From: a virus
Strand: one strand, 5' to 3'
Length of the DNA: 27,757 nucleotides
Virus record (IMG/VR): IMGVR_UViG_3300031259_000042
Coordinates: 1-27,757 of that record
Position numbers and translations under genes: made by a program. Below are positions 1 through 9,473 of this stretch, piece after piece (position 1 is the stretch's first letter; each line of letters begins with the position of its first letter). Under the pieces are notes generated by a model. It was not told the DNA's origin. It saw only the letters and a program-made list of their open reading frames with translations, and did not search any database.

Positions 1-1682
1 CGCAGCGTGTGCAGCGCAGCGAGGATGCTGTAGACGTAGCCGTACACGGAGGTCGGGCCAGTGTCCCCAGGGCTGCCGATCGTATAGCTGTTGGTGCCCA
101 TCACGATGAGGAAGATGTCCGGAGCTGTGGCCGCGAGGTCCTGGGCCAGCGTGTTGCCGGCGGTGCCTCCGGTGTTGACCGCTCCGCTGACGGGCGCGTT
201 CACGCCCGTGCTCGATCCGCCATAGTCCTCGAAGAAGCCACCCCAGCCGCGGCCGGCGTGGGCATCCATAAGGACCTGCGTCATGCCGGTGCGCGCGAGC
301 AGCGTCGGAATCCAGTTGGTGCCATAGGTAGCGGTGATGGAGTCGCCCCAGATGGCGATTCTCTTCCCTGCCAGCGGCGAGACGGCGGCCTCGGTGATGA
401 AGCTGGCCACCGTCGACGTGGTGACGATCTGGTCCGCTGACGGGAAGAACGGGATGTACTCCGAGGGCGTGATGGTGCCGGGCACCAGCATCGCGGCCGT
501 AGCGTCTTTGCCTTGCAGGCGGATGTAGGCCGCGCCCGCGGGCGCTGTCACCGAGAAGGGCGCCACCGAACTGTTGAGCGGCTGGCTGCTGATGAAGGCC
601 TCGCTGGCGTCGTACCAGGCGAAGTTCGCATAGGCCGTGTTGCCTTCGCCATCAGTGGGCACGATGACGTAGGGCTGGCCAGCCTGGACCGGAATGAATG
701 GCGAAACGAAGTGGGCTGCGAAGCTGGCGGTGGAACCATCGCTCGAGTTGAGGATGGTGTTCGCCGTGATGCGACTCTTGTCGAAGAGGTTGACCAGCAG
801 CGGCAGGAGATTGGTGACCACTTCGCCATAGATCGTCGAGGTCGCAGCGGCGATCATCGTGGCAGCGTCGGCCGGGGAGAGCGGCCGGAACGCCTGATAC
901 GTGGCCGGCAGCGTTGTGCCATTGACGAGCATCGCCGTGCCGGTAAGCGCGTAGCTGGGCGTCAACCGCAGGAACGCAGCCGTCGAAGGAACGCTGAAGG
1001 GTGTGTTGGCCGCGATGGTGTTGACGCCGGAGATGTAGGCGAAGCCCTGGTCGTAATACGCGAGCCCCGCAGATCCGCTGCCGATCGAGAAGTTCGCGAC
1101 CATCTGCCCGCCACTATTGGCGGGGATGTAATCCGAAGCCGAGTAGCCCGGGTAACTGCCGAGACCGCCTGTGCTGTAGTCAACGACGCCTCCAGCCACC
1201 ATCGTCGCGGCGTTGAGGAAGTTGGGCGACGATGGCATCCTCGAGAGCACTGCAGCAAGCTGGCTCAGAGACGCGACGCCGGGCGTACCTGCAGGCCCTT
1301 GTGGTCCGGTCTGGACCGTCACCTGTGGCGCAAGGTTCGGCGTGTAGGTGTCGAAGCTGTAGGTTAAGCCCGATGGCTGCACGCACTCATAGCCGCGAGC
1401 GAGAATGACCTCGCCGCTGACATTGTCGGTCACCGTGACGCGATAGCCGACGTTCACTGGCGTGGTGAGCGTGGTGTCGGCCACAGAGACGCTGAAGACT
1501 CCGTTAGAGACAGCAGCAGTGATCGGCCGCGAGATGACCTGGCCAGCTGTGCCGCCCGAGCGGAAGGAGATGGGGTTGCCGCTATTGTCGACCGGAGCGA
1601 AGGAGATGGTCGCGTTGGCGACAACAGTGCCGCTGGCGTCCTGCAGATGCGCGGCGCTGACGGTGGTGAATCCAGTAGGCAT
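1..1682 (-). CDS. Tail fibre/appendage protein with SGNH (GDSL-like) esterase domain, 3' end outside window
   Basis: The minus frame is open from an ATG at 1682 (AAGGA six bases upstream) to the window edge, giving at least 560 residues. Residues 1-115 are a beta-rich N-terminal region rich in Thr, Val and Gly. A short collagen-like run, GPQGPAGTPG, sits at residues 126-135. From about residue 440 an SGNH hydrolase domain begins: block I is GDSI with the likely nucleophile Ser448, and block III appears as GTNS at residues 529-532, where the family usually has GxND. The catalytic His/Asp block should lie past the window edge. SGNH domains on phage tail proteins commonly remove acyl groups from surface polysaccharide, so a receptor deacetylase is the inferred role. 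It is the last tail gene seen, 45 bases after the tail-tip gene, which fits a host-range appendage. Substrate is unknown. Confidence 0.82.
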   Translation of the reverse strand, partial: MPTGFTTVSAAHLQDASGTVVANATISFAPVDNSGNPISFRSGGTAGQVISRPITAAVSNGVFSVSVADTTLTTPVNVGYRVTVTDNVSGEVILARGYECVQPSGLTYSFDTYTPNLAPQVTVQTGPQGPAGTPGVASLSQLAAVLSRMPSSPNFLNAATMVAGGVVDYSTGGLGSYPGYSASDYIPANSGGQMVANFSIGSGSAGLAYYDQGFAYISGVNTIAANTPFSVPSTAAFLRLTPSYALTGTAMLVNGTTLPATYQAFRPLSPADAATMIAAATSTIYGEVVTNLLPLLVNLFDKSRITANTILNSSDGSTASFAAHFVSPFIPVQAGQPYVIVPTDGEGNTAYANFAWYDASEAFISSQPLNSSVAPFSVTAPAGAAYIRLQGKDATAAMLVPGTITPSEYIPFFPSADQIVTTSTVASFITEAAVSPLAGKRIAIWGDSITATYGTNWIPTLLARTGMTQVLMDAHAGRGWGGFFEDYGGSSTGVNAPVSGAVNTGGTAGNTLAQDLAATAPDIFLIVMGTNSYTIGSPGDTGPTSVYGYVYSILAALHTL

Positions 1683-1693
1683 GGGAAGTCCTT

Positions 1694-1712
1694 CAGGCTC
1701 GCGTGAGCCCTG
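1694..1712 (-). other. Small hairpin upstream of the fibre gene
   Basis: Arms GCTC/GAGC plus CAG/CTG, with one bulged base and a four-base loop, lie directly upstream of the AAGGA ribosome binding site of the fibre gene. It is in the 45-base gap after the tail-tip gene. There is no T tract, so it is not an obvious terminator. It is weaker than the other late-operon hairpins and could be chance. Confidence 0.3.
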
Positions 1713-1727
1713 GCTGGTGGTTACCGG

Positions 1728-4700
1728 TTATGCGATCTGTAGGTTGGAGATTGTGACGCGGGCGAAGGATGAGTGCCCGGCAGCAGGAGATCCGGGGAAA
1801 GCGCTGATCGAAACGACAACGTCCGCGAGGTTGGTACCGGAGGGGACAGACGCGCTGTAGCTCGCAGAGGCCAGCGCGGCGGTCTCTGCGACGAGCGTGC
1901 TCCAGGTGGAACCGTCGAGCGTGTACGTGATGCTCAGATAGGGCGTACCACCGGTGGCCGCAAACGCCGCCGTCAGCGAAAGCGTCATCGTCGCTGTCGT
2001 CGTGCCTGCCCAGCCGAAGATGTTGAGCTGCCCAGAGGACTCGGTTGGGTCGGAGTCCAGATCGCTGAAGGGCGGCGTAAAGGCATTCCCCGAGACGATC
2101 GCCGTCTGGCCAGAGGTCCAAGCGCCTGCAGGATTTCCCGAAGGCTGCGAGCCGAGATCGTCATAGGCGTCAGGCAACGATGACGACGCTCCCGAAGCCG
2201 GCGTCGTGGTCTCGCCGATCGCGAGCATGGTGAGCTGGTCTGCGAGCCACCCGTTGCGGTCGGTGTAGGTCACATAGGCCCCGGTCGCCGGGTTGAAGTT
2301 GATGCCGTACCAGGTTCCGAGTGCCTCAGTCGCCCAGCTCTGCGCCGGAAGCGTGACTCCAGCGCCGTTGGCCAGCGTGCCGGAGCCTGCATCGGTGATG
2401 GCTCCGCCGAGCTTGTAGACGGCGACGGTGGCCGTGGCGCCTCCGGAGTTGGCGAAGCTGCGCACGGTCATGTTGGTGGCGGTCGACGTGGACGCGCCGA
2501 GGTTGATGGCATAGGCCTGCACGTTCGCAAGATCCTGCTCTTCGTTGCCGTAGAGGTTCCAGCTGGTGAACTTGAGATAGATCACCTGGCCCTGCAGCAC
2601 GGGATCGACCGGATACTTGGTGATCGCATCGTCCAGCCGCACAAAGACCTCGCCGGCAGAGTGGGCCTGCGAGTTACCCGCGAAGATCCCGCGACGGAGA
2701 TACGTGCCGAGGTCGTAGCTGTTGGTGGTCGAGGTCGATCCGGTGAGCGTGGCCGTCTCGTAGCTGATGAGCTCCGAGCCGATCAGTGCGAGCGTCGCGA
2801 AGGCATCGGCGTCAGCCTGCGTTCCGCTGGATAGTGTGCCGGAGGTACTAATGCTGACGGTGTTGGTGGTGTCCGGATCGGAGCCGGCAGCGACGGAGTT
2901 TGTGAGGATGCCGGCGCGCGACGAGCCGAACTGCTTTGCGATCTCGGCATAGCTGTTGCCGTCCTTCGAGAGCCACACCCGGCAGCCGCCCCAGCTGGGG
3001 CCGCCCCCGAGTGCGAGCCAGAGCTGGTCAGCGCCGGAGGTAAGGCGGTTGTTCGGCTGGAAGGCTGCGAGGAGCCGCGTGGCGCCGGGGAGATCATGCG
3101 CGCCAGGCTGATTGCCGCCGGTTGCGCCCTTGGGGTACTGGACACCGCTGGCGACGCCATAGAGGAAGTCTTCCGCGATGACGGTCAGGTTATCGTCTTC
3201 GTCTTCCTCCACGGAGACGATGCGCATGGGCGTCGCGCCGAGGTTGCCGGTGGTGAGGTTGGCGACGATGATGTCCATCGGCTCGAGGAGCTGGTAGTAC
3301 CAGGGCAGCTTGAAGTGGAAGTTGCGCAGTGCCACGCTCTGCCGGCGCAGCATCATGTTCATGGCGATGGCCGCATAGAGCTGCACGCGGTACATCTCTG
3401 CGTTCACCGTCTTCATGGGCAGCAGGGTGTTGGTGAGGATCGAGGCCTCGTCCTGCTCATGGATGATCTGCGTGTTGTAGTTATCGTTCGCGGCAGAGAA
3501 CTGCCAGGTGACGCGGTTGTAGTTATCGGCGAGATCGGTGTCCGGAATCTCCAGCGCATTCTTGCCAGGCTCGCAGAGGAACTCCGACTCATCAATCTCA
3601 TAGACCGGCTGCGTGGGCGGCGTGAAGGTGCGGCCATTCGCAGTGGCCGAGGTATCACCGTAGGGAATGATCTTGAGCTGCGAGCCGCTCCACACCGGGG
3701 CGGCGTTGGTGAGGTCGCAGATCTCCTGCAGAAAGCTGAGGGCCTTACGAGCGGAGTCGAGGAACGGCGAGATGAAGAGATTGTTGGCGACGCAGAAGTT
3801 GGAGTAGACAGTGACGTCCGCGAGATACGGCCAGTTGCATCCAGCCTTCGCATCGGTCAGAAAGTCCGTGACGACGACGGCGGCATCGCAGTCGGCGATG
3901 CCGGAGCCAAAGGCCTTGCGGCGGCCGTTGATGACCTCGACGGAGAGCGAAGGCACGGTCGCCCCGGTGCCGAGATCCATCGACGAGCAGACCAAGCGAG
4001 CGATGCCGGCATAGGCCAGGGCGCGCGTGGGGTACTTCGACACCATGTAGCCCCACGGCGTGCCGGCATCGCTGCCCAGGATCGCGGTGATGGCATAGCG
4101 CTGCAGCGGGCTGAGCGGGGAGTTGGTGCCCGGGCCCGTGTTGATGTTGGAGAGATCCGCCGTGGTGTAGGCGTAGGTGATCGAGACGGTCTTGCCAGCG
4201 TCGGCCGCGGCGAAGGTGTAGAGGCCGGTGTTGCTGTGGGTGTACTGAAGCGCCGACGGAGAGCCTCCGGTATACGCCATGGGCGCGGGCTGATTGCCGG
4301 TGACGGTGACAGAGCCGTCCGAGCCAAAGTCGTTCGCCGTGAGGCTGTAATCCTTCGCGTAGGTGACACCTTCGTCGTAGTAGAAGGCGTCGTCACCATA
4401 GCCGCCGTTGGAGACCTGGTACGTGCCACCACCGGAGGGGATGGTGAAGGTCTCCGTCGCACCCACCAGCGAGGATGCACCGCCGCCGTCATAGACATCG
4501 CCGAAGGTGTCGATCGGCCCATGACAGATGAGCGCATCGACGGCAGCGTAGTACTCATAATCGAAGTTGCCGCCGCCGCCCTTGCCGCCCTGCGTGACCT
4601 CCTGCGAGTTGAAGTCCGCGAAGTCCAGCAGCTTGATGGGCGCCTTGAAGCGGCCCCAGCCGATGGGGATGGCAACGCCGTACTCGCTGGTGCCCACCTG

Positions 4701-4757
4701 GATGGTCCCCAGGCGGTTGGGCTGCTGCGAGCGCGATCCCAGTCCTAGAAACGCCAT
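1728..4757 (-). CDS. Tail tip/host specificity protein (J-like, GTA g15 'megatron'-like)
   Basis: A 1009-residue protein starting at ATG 4757. The N-terminal third resembles tail-tip proteins of long-tailed phages, with the early segment GTIQVGTSEYGVAIPIGWG near residues 17-35. Around residues 450-537 there is a region like the Phage-tail_3 family, including LPWYYQLLEPMD and VSVEEDEDDNLTV. The C-terminal third is Thr/Ser/Gly-rich beta structure, probably carbohydrate-binding or fibre-like modules. Residues 163-198 hold a short beta module that also occurs in the tail tube protein. The gene follows DUF2460, DUF2163 and NlpC/P60 genes, the same order as gene transfer agent g12-g15, which supports assignment as the central tip protein that contacts the cell surface. 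It is 14 bases downstream of the peptidase gene. Exact domain limits cannot be set by eye. Confidence 0.85.
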   Translation of the reverse strand: MAFLGLGSRSQQPNRLGTIQVGTSEYGVAIPIGWGRFKAPIKLLDFADFNSQEVTQGGKGGGGNFDYEYYAAVDALICHGPIDTFGDVYDGGGASSLVGATETFTIPSGGGTYQVSNGGYGDDAFYYDEGVTYAKDYSLTANDFGSDGSVTVTGNQPAPMAYTGGSPSALQYTHSNTGLYTFAAADAGKTVSITYAYTTADLSNINTGPGTNSPLSPLQRYAITAILGSDAGTPWGYMVSKYPTRALAYAGIARLVCSSMDLGTGATVPSLSVEVINGRRKAFGSGIADCDAAVVVTDFLTDAKAGCNWPYLADVTVYSNFCVANNLFISPFLDSARKALSFLQEICDLTNAAPVWSGSQLKIIPYGDTSATANGRTFTPPTQPVYEIDESEFLCEPGKNALEIPDTDLADNYNRVTWQFSAANDNYNTQIIHEQDEASILTNTLLPMKTVNAEMYRVQLYAAIAMNMMLRRQSVALRNFHFKLPWYYQLLEPMDIIVANLTTGNLGATPMRIVSVEEDEDDNLTVIAEDFLYGVASGVQYPKGATGGNQPGAHDLPGATRLLAAFQPNNRLTSGADQLWLALGGGPSWGGCRVWLSKDGNSYAEIAKQFGSSRAGILTNSVAAGSDPDTTNTVSISTSGTLSSGTQADADAFATLALIGSELISYETATLTGSTSTTNSYDLGTYLRRGIFAGNSQAHSAGEVFVRLDDAITKYPVDPVLQGQVIYLKFTSWNLYGNEEQDLANVQAYAINLGASTSTATNMTVRSFANSGGATATVAVYKLGGAITDAGSGTLANGAGVTLPAQSWATEALGTWYGINFNPATGAYVTYTDRNGWLADQLTMLAIGETTTPASGASSSLPDAYDDLGSQPSGNPAGAWTSGQTAIVSGNAFTPPFSDLDSDPTESSGQLNIFGWAGTTTATMTLSLTAAFAATGGTPYLSITYTLDGSTWSTLVAETAALASASYSASVPSGTNLADVVVSISAFPGSPAAGHSSFARVTISNLQIA

Positions 4758-4771
4758 GTGGCCTCAGTCGA

Positions 4772-5200
4772 TCAAGCGAAGGTAAAGAACAGTGGACGAA
4801 CGACGTTCGTGCGATTCAGCTTCGAATCGAGCGAGACATCGCAGCGGACGACACCGCCGGGATTCATGGCGTGCAAGACTCGCGGCCAGTCGAGCACGAT
4901 GGCACCGTGGGCATACACGCGGCCGAGCCGGAAGAGCGCGAAGTCACCAGGCGCGGGAGACTCAACCTCTCGTACGCCGGGGATGGCCCGGACATACTCG
5001 AGATAGAGCTCGATGCTGCGGTGGAGGTGCCACTGCGCCACATAGCGCGGCGGAGGCGGCCAGCGAACCCCCAGAGCGGCCTGATAGACGGCCAGGGGGA
5101 AGAGGGCACAATCTGCCCCGCAGCCCCGCACCGCAGCGTTGGGGTGGTACGGTGTGCCTTCCCAGGCGAGGGCCGTGGCGAGGATGGCAGCACGATCCAT
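4772..5200 (-). CDS. NlpC/P60-family tail-associated cell wall peptidase
   Basis: A 142-residue protein of the phage NlpC/P60 peptidase type (GTA g14-like). The likely nucleophile is Cys31 in GCGADCALF. The catalytic His is probably His98 in YAHGAIVLDW. The length fits a single catalytic domain without extra wall-binding modules. Such enzymes sit at the tail tip and cut peptidoglycan cross-links while DNA enters. Its ATG overlaps the TAA stop of the DUF2163 gene (TAATG), indicating translational coupling, and the tip gene follows 14 bases later. Motifs and context agree well. Its exact bond specificity cannot be told from sequence. Confidence 0.9.
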   Translation of the reverse strand: MDRAAILATALAWEGTPYHPNAAVRGCGADCALFPLAVYQAALGVRWPPPPRYVAQWHLHRSIELYLEYVRAIPGVREVESPAPGDFALFRLGRVYAHGAIVLDWPRVLHAMNPGGVVRCDVSLDSKLNRTNVVRPLFFTFA

Positions 5201-6057
5201 TAGTAGGTCACCGTAGGATCCGGCACGTAAGGTTTACCGCGGAAGAACGGCGCCGTGCCCGAGCTGGAGTCGTAGCCGAACTTCGAAGTACAGGTGGCCT
5301 GCGTCTTATCGCAGCCCGCTGAGACGCTGAAGGTATCGCCCGTGGCGGGTGCGGCCAGGAAGGGCGGCGACGGCACGATCGCTCCCGAGGCATAGCTCTT
5401 GACGAGGTAGTTGATCCCGCTCATAGCTCCGGAGGTGAAGCTGAGCACGCCCTGGGTGAAGTAGTCGTCCGCGTTGGTGAGCGCGGTGAGCAGTTTGTTC
5501 TTTGTGGAACCCGCGCCGGCCGCGCCGGTGAAGGTGTAACTTGCCGGGTTGACGCCGCAGCGCACATCGAAGACCACGGCGTTACAGTCGGCCTCGATGA
5601 CGTCGAAGGGATAGTCGCGATCGAGATCGTCGAGCATGGACTTGACGGTAAACTTGGCCCCGCTGGCCATGACGTTACTCTCGTTGAGGCGGCCGAAGAA
5701 GCGCACGATGGGCGAGGTCCACTGCAGCGTTGCATCGGCGGCGAAGACACGCTGGTGGGTGAAGACGGCGCGACGGAAGAAGCCCTGCGCGATGAGGCCT
5801 ACCGTGGAACCGTTGGCCTCCTGCAGCTCGAGGTCCTGGGTGCTGACGCTGGTGCCGCGCTCCACACGGATGTTGCCGCGCACGATGCGCGGTGTGGGCG
5901 AGTAGGTGTGCCCGGCGACGACGATGGGCCGACGCCAATCCGTGTATCGCAGCGTGAGCCCGCTGGTGAGCGCGAAGGTGAAGAGGTTCGCGCGGTAGGC
6001 GAAGCGGGGCCGCGAGGCCAGGAAGGCCGCCGTATCTGTGGGTGCATCGAGGGGCAT
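5200..6057 (-). CDS. Tail hub protein, DUF2163 / phage_BR0599 family (GTA g13-like)
   Basis: A 285-residue protein. The N-terminal half matches the DUF2163 pattern: FTFALTSGLTLRYTDW, a repeated TYSPTP-type beta region and an FFGRL segment. The C-terminal end, GCDKTQATCTSKFG to FFRGKPYVPDP, is typical of the phage_BR0599 domain. Several Cys residues (DCNAVVFDVRCG and the GCDKTQATC region) are the ones that, in gene transfer agent homologues, were proposed to hold an iron-sulfur site; that point is family knowledge and not shown here. The protein should form part of the tail hub between the distal tail ring and the central tip protein. It overlaps the peptidase gene by one base and is 13 bases downstream of the DUF2460 gene. 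Confidence 0.87.
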   Translation of the reverse strand: MPLDAPTDTAAFLASRPRFAYRANLFTFALTSGLTLRYTDWRRPIVVAGHTYSPTPRIVRGNIRVERGTSVSTQDLELQEANGSTVGLIAQGFFRRAVFTHQRVFAADATLQWTSPIVRFFGRLNESNVMASGAKFTVKSMLDDLDRDYPFDVIEADCNAVVFDVRCGVNPASYTFTGAAGAGSTKNKLLTALTNADDYFTQGVLSFTSGAMSGINYLVKSYASGAIVPSPPFLAAPATGDTFSVSAGCDKTQATCTSKFGYDSSSGTAPFFRGKPYVPDPTVTY

Positions 6058-6070
6058 GGCTGGCTCGCGG

Positions 6071-6706
6071 TTACCGTTTGTCCTGGATCAGCTTGACGCT
6101 GTCGGCCTCATAGAGGTCGAACATGAAGGCCTTGTATTCCAGCGAGCTTTGCGCGAACCGCACGCTGAGACGCCAACGGAACGATGCGGTGATGACAGCA
6201 TCGGCGGCCGGAGCAGAGGCGAAGGTGATGTCTCCCTTCGTCCCCAGCGTCCAGCCGGAGGTCACCGGCGTGCCGTCGGCGGAGATCTTCACCGACCCGG
6301 GAATGGGGTCCTGCACCTCCATGGCGAAGCCGCCGATATCGCGCATGAGATAGAAGACGGTGGTCGCGCCGTCGCCCGTGCCGATCTGATGGGCTGCCAC
6401 GGGCTCAGGCTTATCCGTGAGCAGCTCCGGATCGATCAGGAAGGTATCCGCGTTGCCGCCGCGCTGCAGGAAGAAGCCCAGGAGTTCTTTCAGCTCTGGG
6501 TAATTCTTCGGGTTGCGTGCGCTGGGCCTTCCCTCCGAATCGCGCAGGAACTCGTAGTTGAGCTCCACGCTCCACTGCGGATAAGGATCGTTCATGAGCA
6601 CGGTGACCGCGCCATTCTTCGATCGCTGCTCCACGTTGTCAAACGCAGGCGAGTAGGTGATGTCCCAGGTAAGGCCCGGGAGACACGGAAAGAGTGCGTT
6701 GCTCAT
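6071..6706 (-). CDS. Distal tail protein, DUF2460-like (GTA g12-like)
   Basis: A 211-residue protein starting at ATG 6706, with AAGGGA just upstream. The middle GTGDGATTVFYLMR and the C-terminal FRWRLSVRFAQ...FMFDLYEADSVKLIQ patterns resemble the DUF2460 family, whose members form the distal tail ring. The N-terminus (FPCLPGLTWDITYSPAFDNVEQRS) is unlike the common proteobacterial form and seems to be a lineage variant. The start lies one base after the tape measure stop codon, so the two are likely translationally coupled. Position between tape measure and hub genes supports the call. The family assignment rests mainly on the C-terminal half. Confidence 0.82.
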   Translation of the reverse strand: MSNALFPCLPGLTWDITYSPAFDNVEQRSKNGAVTVLMNDPYPQWSVELNYEFLRDSEGRPSARNPKNYPELKELLGFFLQRGGNADTFLIDPELLTDKPEPVAAHQIGTGDGATTVFYLMRDIGGFAMEVQDPIPGSVKISADGTPVTSGWTLGTKGDITFASAPAADAVITASFRWRLSVRFAQSSLEYKAFMFDLYEADSVKLIQDKR

Positions 6707-6707
6707 C

Positions 6708-9446
6708 TCAATTTCCCTTCAGCAGCGATCGCGATGATGGAACGCCATCCATGCTCCGAAACGCCTTCTTTACCGTGCGCTTGAACTGGCGCTCAAAGTC
6801 GCCATAGCCGCCCTGTTCGCCATGGAAGGTCTGGCCGCCCATATTGAAGTGGTTTGTGACTCCTCCACCGCCGGTAGTGTTGTTATTGACCATTCGCTCG
6901 AAGTTATTGGTCTGCGTGGTGGTGAGGACACGCTCACCTGCGTGAGCCAGGATGGGCACACCCATGCCAGGTGTGCCGTTGACGATGCCACCAGCCTCGA
7001 ATGCTGCCAGGGACATGACGCCAGCGAATGCAGCGCCGGCGGCGATGGGTGCGAGCACGGGGCCCACGAACGGGATGCCAGCCACAGCCTTGAAGGCTCC
7101 GGCCGCTGCCGACTTCGCGTCGGTGAAGATACCCTTGAAGGCACTTTGCTTATGGATTGCGTCCCCGATCGCGGCCGACTGTCCATCACTCTCGTTCTTC
7201 TGGAGGTTTGCTGCGCGATGCGCCGCGACCTGCCGGATCTCCGATCGCACAAAGTTGGCGAGCATCTGCTCGGCGGAGCGAGCCGCACTCTGCGCCAGGC
7301 TGAGGCCCATCTCGGCAAAGTCGCGGCCGATGCGGCGGTTGCCCTGCAGAAGATCGTTCTGCACTTTGAGCCACCCGTTATTGATCTGGTCGAAGGCCGT
7401 GAGATAAGGCTTGGCCGTGGCGGCGGTGATGGCCGCCTGGTCTCCCTTCGACTGCTGGCCGCCCTTCGCCTGGGCTGCGTTGAGAGCGTTCTGCGCCTGC
7501 TGGATCTGCGAGGCGAGCTTTGGATCGTCCAGTGCCCCGGTCTTCGGATCATGCTTGGCGTTGGCCGTGAGAGCGTTCAGCCGCTCCAGTTCCTTGCGCA
7601 GGATCGCGATCTCCGCCGAATATTCCTTCGCATGGATCTTCGCCTGCTCCTGCGCAGCGGCCAAAGGACGTAGAGCGCCAGTCTGCTCATTGATGCGGAG
7701 ATTGGCCTCGTCCATCGCGAAGCCAGCCTGAGCCTGCTGCTCCAGCCCCTTCGCGACCTCGCGGTTGAATGGCTCCCAGCGCTCCCCACTGCGGGTGACA
7801 TCCTCGGCCTGTTCGATTGCGGCCTTATTGACCTCAGCGAGGGACCGCTGCACGCCCTGCAGCGCGGTGGCCGCCTGATCGGCGTCCTTCGCCTGCGACT
7901 CCTTGAACTTCCTGATGCCTTCGCCGGCCTTCTTCGCACCTTCCTGGTCGATCGCCGTGATCTTGTCCATCACGGACTTGTATTGCGACGGGAAGCCCGC
8001 GAACGACTCCTTGCGAGCATCCCAGAAGTCGTGCTCCTCCTTCAACGTGACGGAGTGCAGCTGCTTCATCTGGTCGAGTTGCAGCTCGGCCGCACGCATT
8101 GCCTCTTCGCCAGCCTTCGATTCGCTCTCCGGCTTGTCCTGCTTGAGCTCGCCGAGTTTCTCCTGGTTCCCCGCGAGGCTCTCGATGAGATCGTACTGCG
8201 TCGCGCGATCACGCAGCTGGTCGGTAACGCCCTTCAGGTTGGCGAGCTTCGCCGAGTTGTCGATCGCATTGACGCCGGTGCCGCGACCGTCCTCATGTGC
8301 GAGGTCGGAGAGGCGCTTACTGTCGTCCTGCTCCTTCTTCAGACGCGCAGACTCTACCTGGTACGCGGTGATCTGGCTGGCGAATGCTGCCCTCACAGCA
8401 TCCGCGTGACGCTGTCCGGCGGCACGCTGCTCATCATCGGACTTGGCTGACTTCAGCTCGGCGACATAGGACTCATTCAGCGTCCGGATCTTGTCCTGGA
8501 AGGCCTGGTTATCCTTCAGCAGCTCCTTCTGCTGCTGACCCGTACCCTGCACGCCCGAGAGGAAGCTGCCGGCCATGCCGACCGCGTTGTCCTTGAAGAG
8601 CGCCTCGAGCTCCTTCCGGTCCTCGCGAAGTGCGGTCTGCAGCTGATAGGCGCGTTTGATCGCCTCATCCAGAGCGACAGCCAGACCATTGCCGGGATGC
8701 CCCGATACCTTCGCAATCTGCTCATCGAGCTTGTCGTTCTCGATCTGGAGATCGATGATGCTGAGGCCGGCCTTGTCATGCATCACCGAAAACGCTTCGG
8801 CGATCGTCACTCCAGCATGGGCAGCCTTCTGCTCAAGCTGGTAAGCCTCTTCGCCGCCGCGAATGAGCGCCCCGGCAAAGAGGGCTGCACCCACAAGCGG
8901 GAAGATCTTCTGCATCGCGCCGCCGGCTCCCAGCGTGCGACTGATGAAGACTTCAAGCGCTCGGATACCACCGTTACCCTCGAACGTCCGGATCGCCGCA
9001 CTGGTGGCCTGCACATCGGTGACGGCCCTGTGGCCAGCCGCGGCGACGGTGAGCTCCGTTCCCGCAAGTTCCTTCTCGGCCGCCGAGAGCGCGATCACGA
9101 CGGCGCGGCGGCGCTCCTGGGCCGCTGCAAGCAGAGACGTAGAGGCCGCCCCCTCGACGTCCTTATCCTTGCTGATGGTCTTCGCAGCGGAGAGGGCGTT
9201 GTCGGCAGCAGCGAGATCCTTGGTAAGCTCCGCGACCCTCTTCGCTTGGGCCGATGCCACGTCGGCGCCAGCCTTGATTTCATCCGAGATGCGGCCCCAG
9301 GCGCGCTTGGTGCGGCTCGCCAGTTCGTCGAACTGGATCGTCATCCCCTGCGCCATCGACTGCACGGCCGCACCGCTGGCAGCCGTGCCGTCAGCGACGG
9401 TCTGGGTGTCGACAATCGCGCCGATTTTTACGACGTTATCCGGCAA
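6708..9446 (-). CDS. Tail tape measure protein
   Basis: A 912-residue, Ala/Lys/Glu/Gln-rich protein with long predicted coiled coils over most of its length. Two hydrophobic stretches are visible: residues 181-195 (IFPLVGAALFAGALI) and about 785-815 near the C-terminus (GIPFVGPVLAPIAAGAAFAGV). This layout is typical of tape measure proteins. By the usual rule of about 0.15 nm per residue it predicts a tail near 135 nm. The chosen start is TTG at 9446, because a GGAG lies eight bases upstream; the nearby ATG at 9451 is in another frame. The gene follows the two chaperone frames after 27 bases, the classic position. It sets tail length and helps DNA cross the host envelope. Confidence 0.93.
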   Translation of the reverse strand: MPDNVVKIGAIVDTQTVADGTAASGAAVQSMAQGMTIQFDELASRTKRAWGRISDEIKAGADVASAQAKRVAELTKDLAAADNALSAAKTISKDKDVEGAASTSLLAAAQERRRAVVIALSAAEKELAGTELTVAAAGHRAVTDVQATSAAIRTFEGNGGIRALEVFISRTLGAGGAMQKIFPLVGAALFAGALIRGGEEAYQLEQKAAHAGVTIAEAFSVMHDKAGLSIIDLQIENDKLDEQIAKVSGHPGNGLAVALDEAIKRAYQLQTALREDRKELEALFKDNAVGMAGSFLSGVQGTGQQQKELLKDNQAFQDKIRTLNESYVAELKSAKSDDEQRAAGQRHADAVRAAFASQITAYQVESARLKKEQDDSKRLSDLAHEDGRGTGVNAIDNSAKLANLKGVTDQLRDRATQYDLIESLAGNQEKLGELKQDKPESESKAGEEAMRAAELQLDQMKQLHSVTLKEEHDFWDARKESFAGFPSQYKSVMDKITAIDQEGAKKAGEGIRKFKESQAKDADQAATALQGVQRSLAEVNKAAIEQAEDVTRSGERWEPFNREVAKGLEQQAQAGFAMDEANLRINEQTGALRPLAAAQEQAKIHAKEYSAEIAILRKELERLNALTANAKHDPKTGALDDPKLASQIQQAQNALNAAQAKGGQQSKGDQAAITAATAKPYLTAFDQINNGWLKVQNDLLQGNRRIGRDFAEMGLSLAQSAARSAEQMLANFVRSEIRQVAAHRAANLQKNESDGQSAAIGDAIHKQSAFKGIFTDAKSAAAGAFKAVAGIPFVGPVLAPIAAGAAFAGVMSLAAFEAGGIVNGTPGMGVPILAHAGERVLTTTQTNNFERMVNNNTTGGGGVTNHFNMGGQTFHGEQGGYGDFERQFKRTVKKAFRSMDGVPSSRSLLKGN

Positions 9447-9473
9447 GGCATGCGCTCCGTGGTGCTCTTTGAA

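Noticed and set aside
3096-4748. Long plus-strand open frame (550 codons)
   Set aside because: It lies opposite the tail-tip gene, has a high Arg/Gly/Val composition typical of antisense frames in GC-rich DNA, and no family pattern or binding site.
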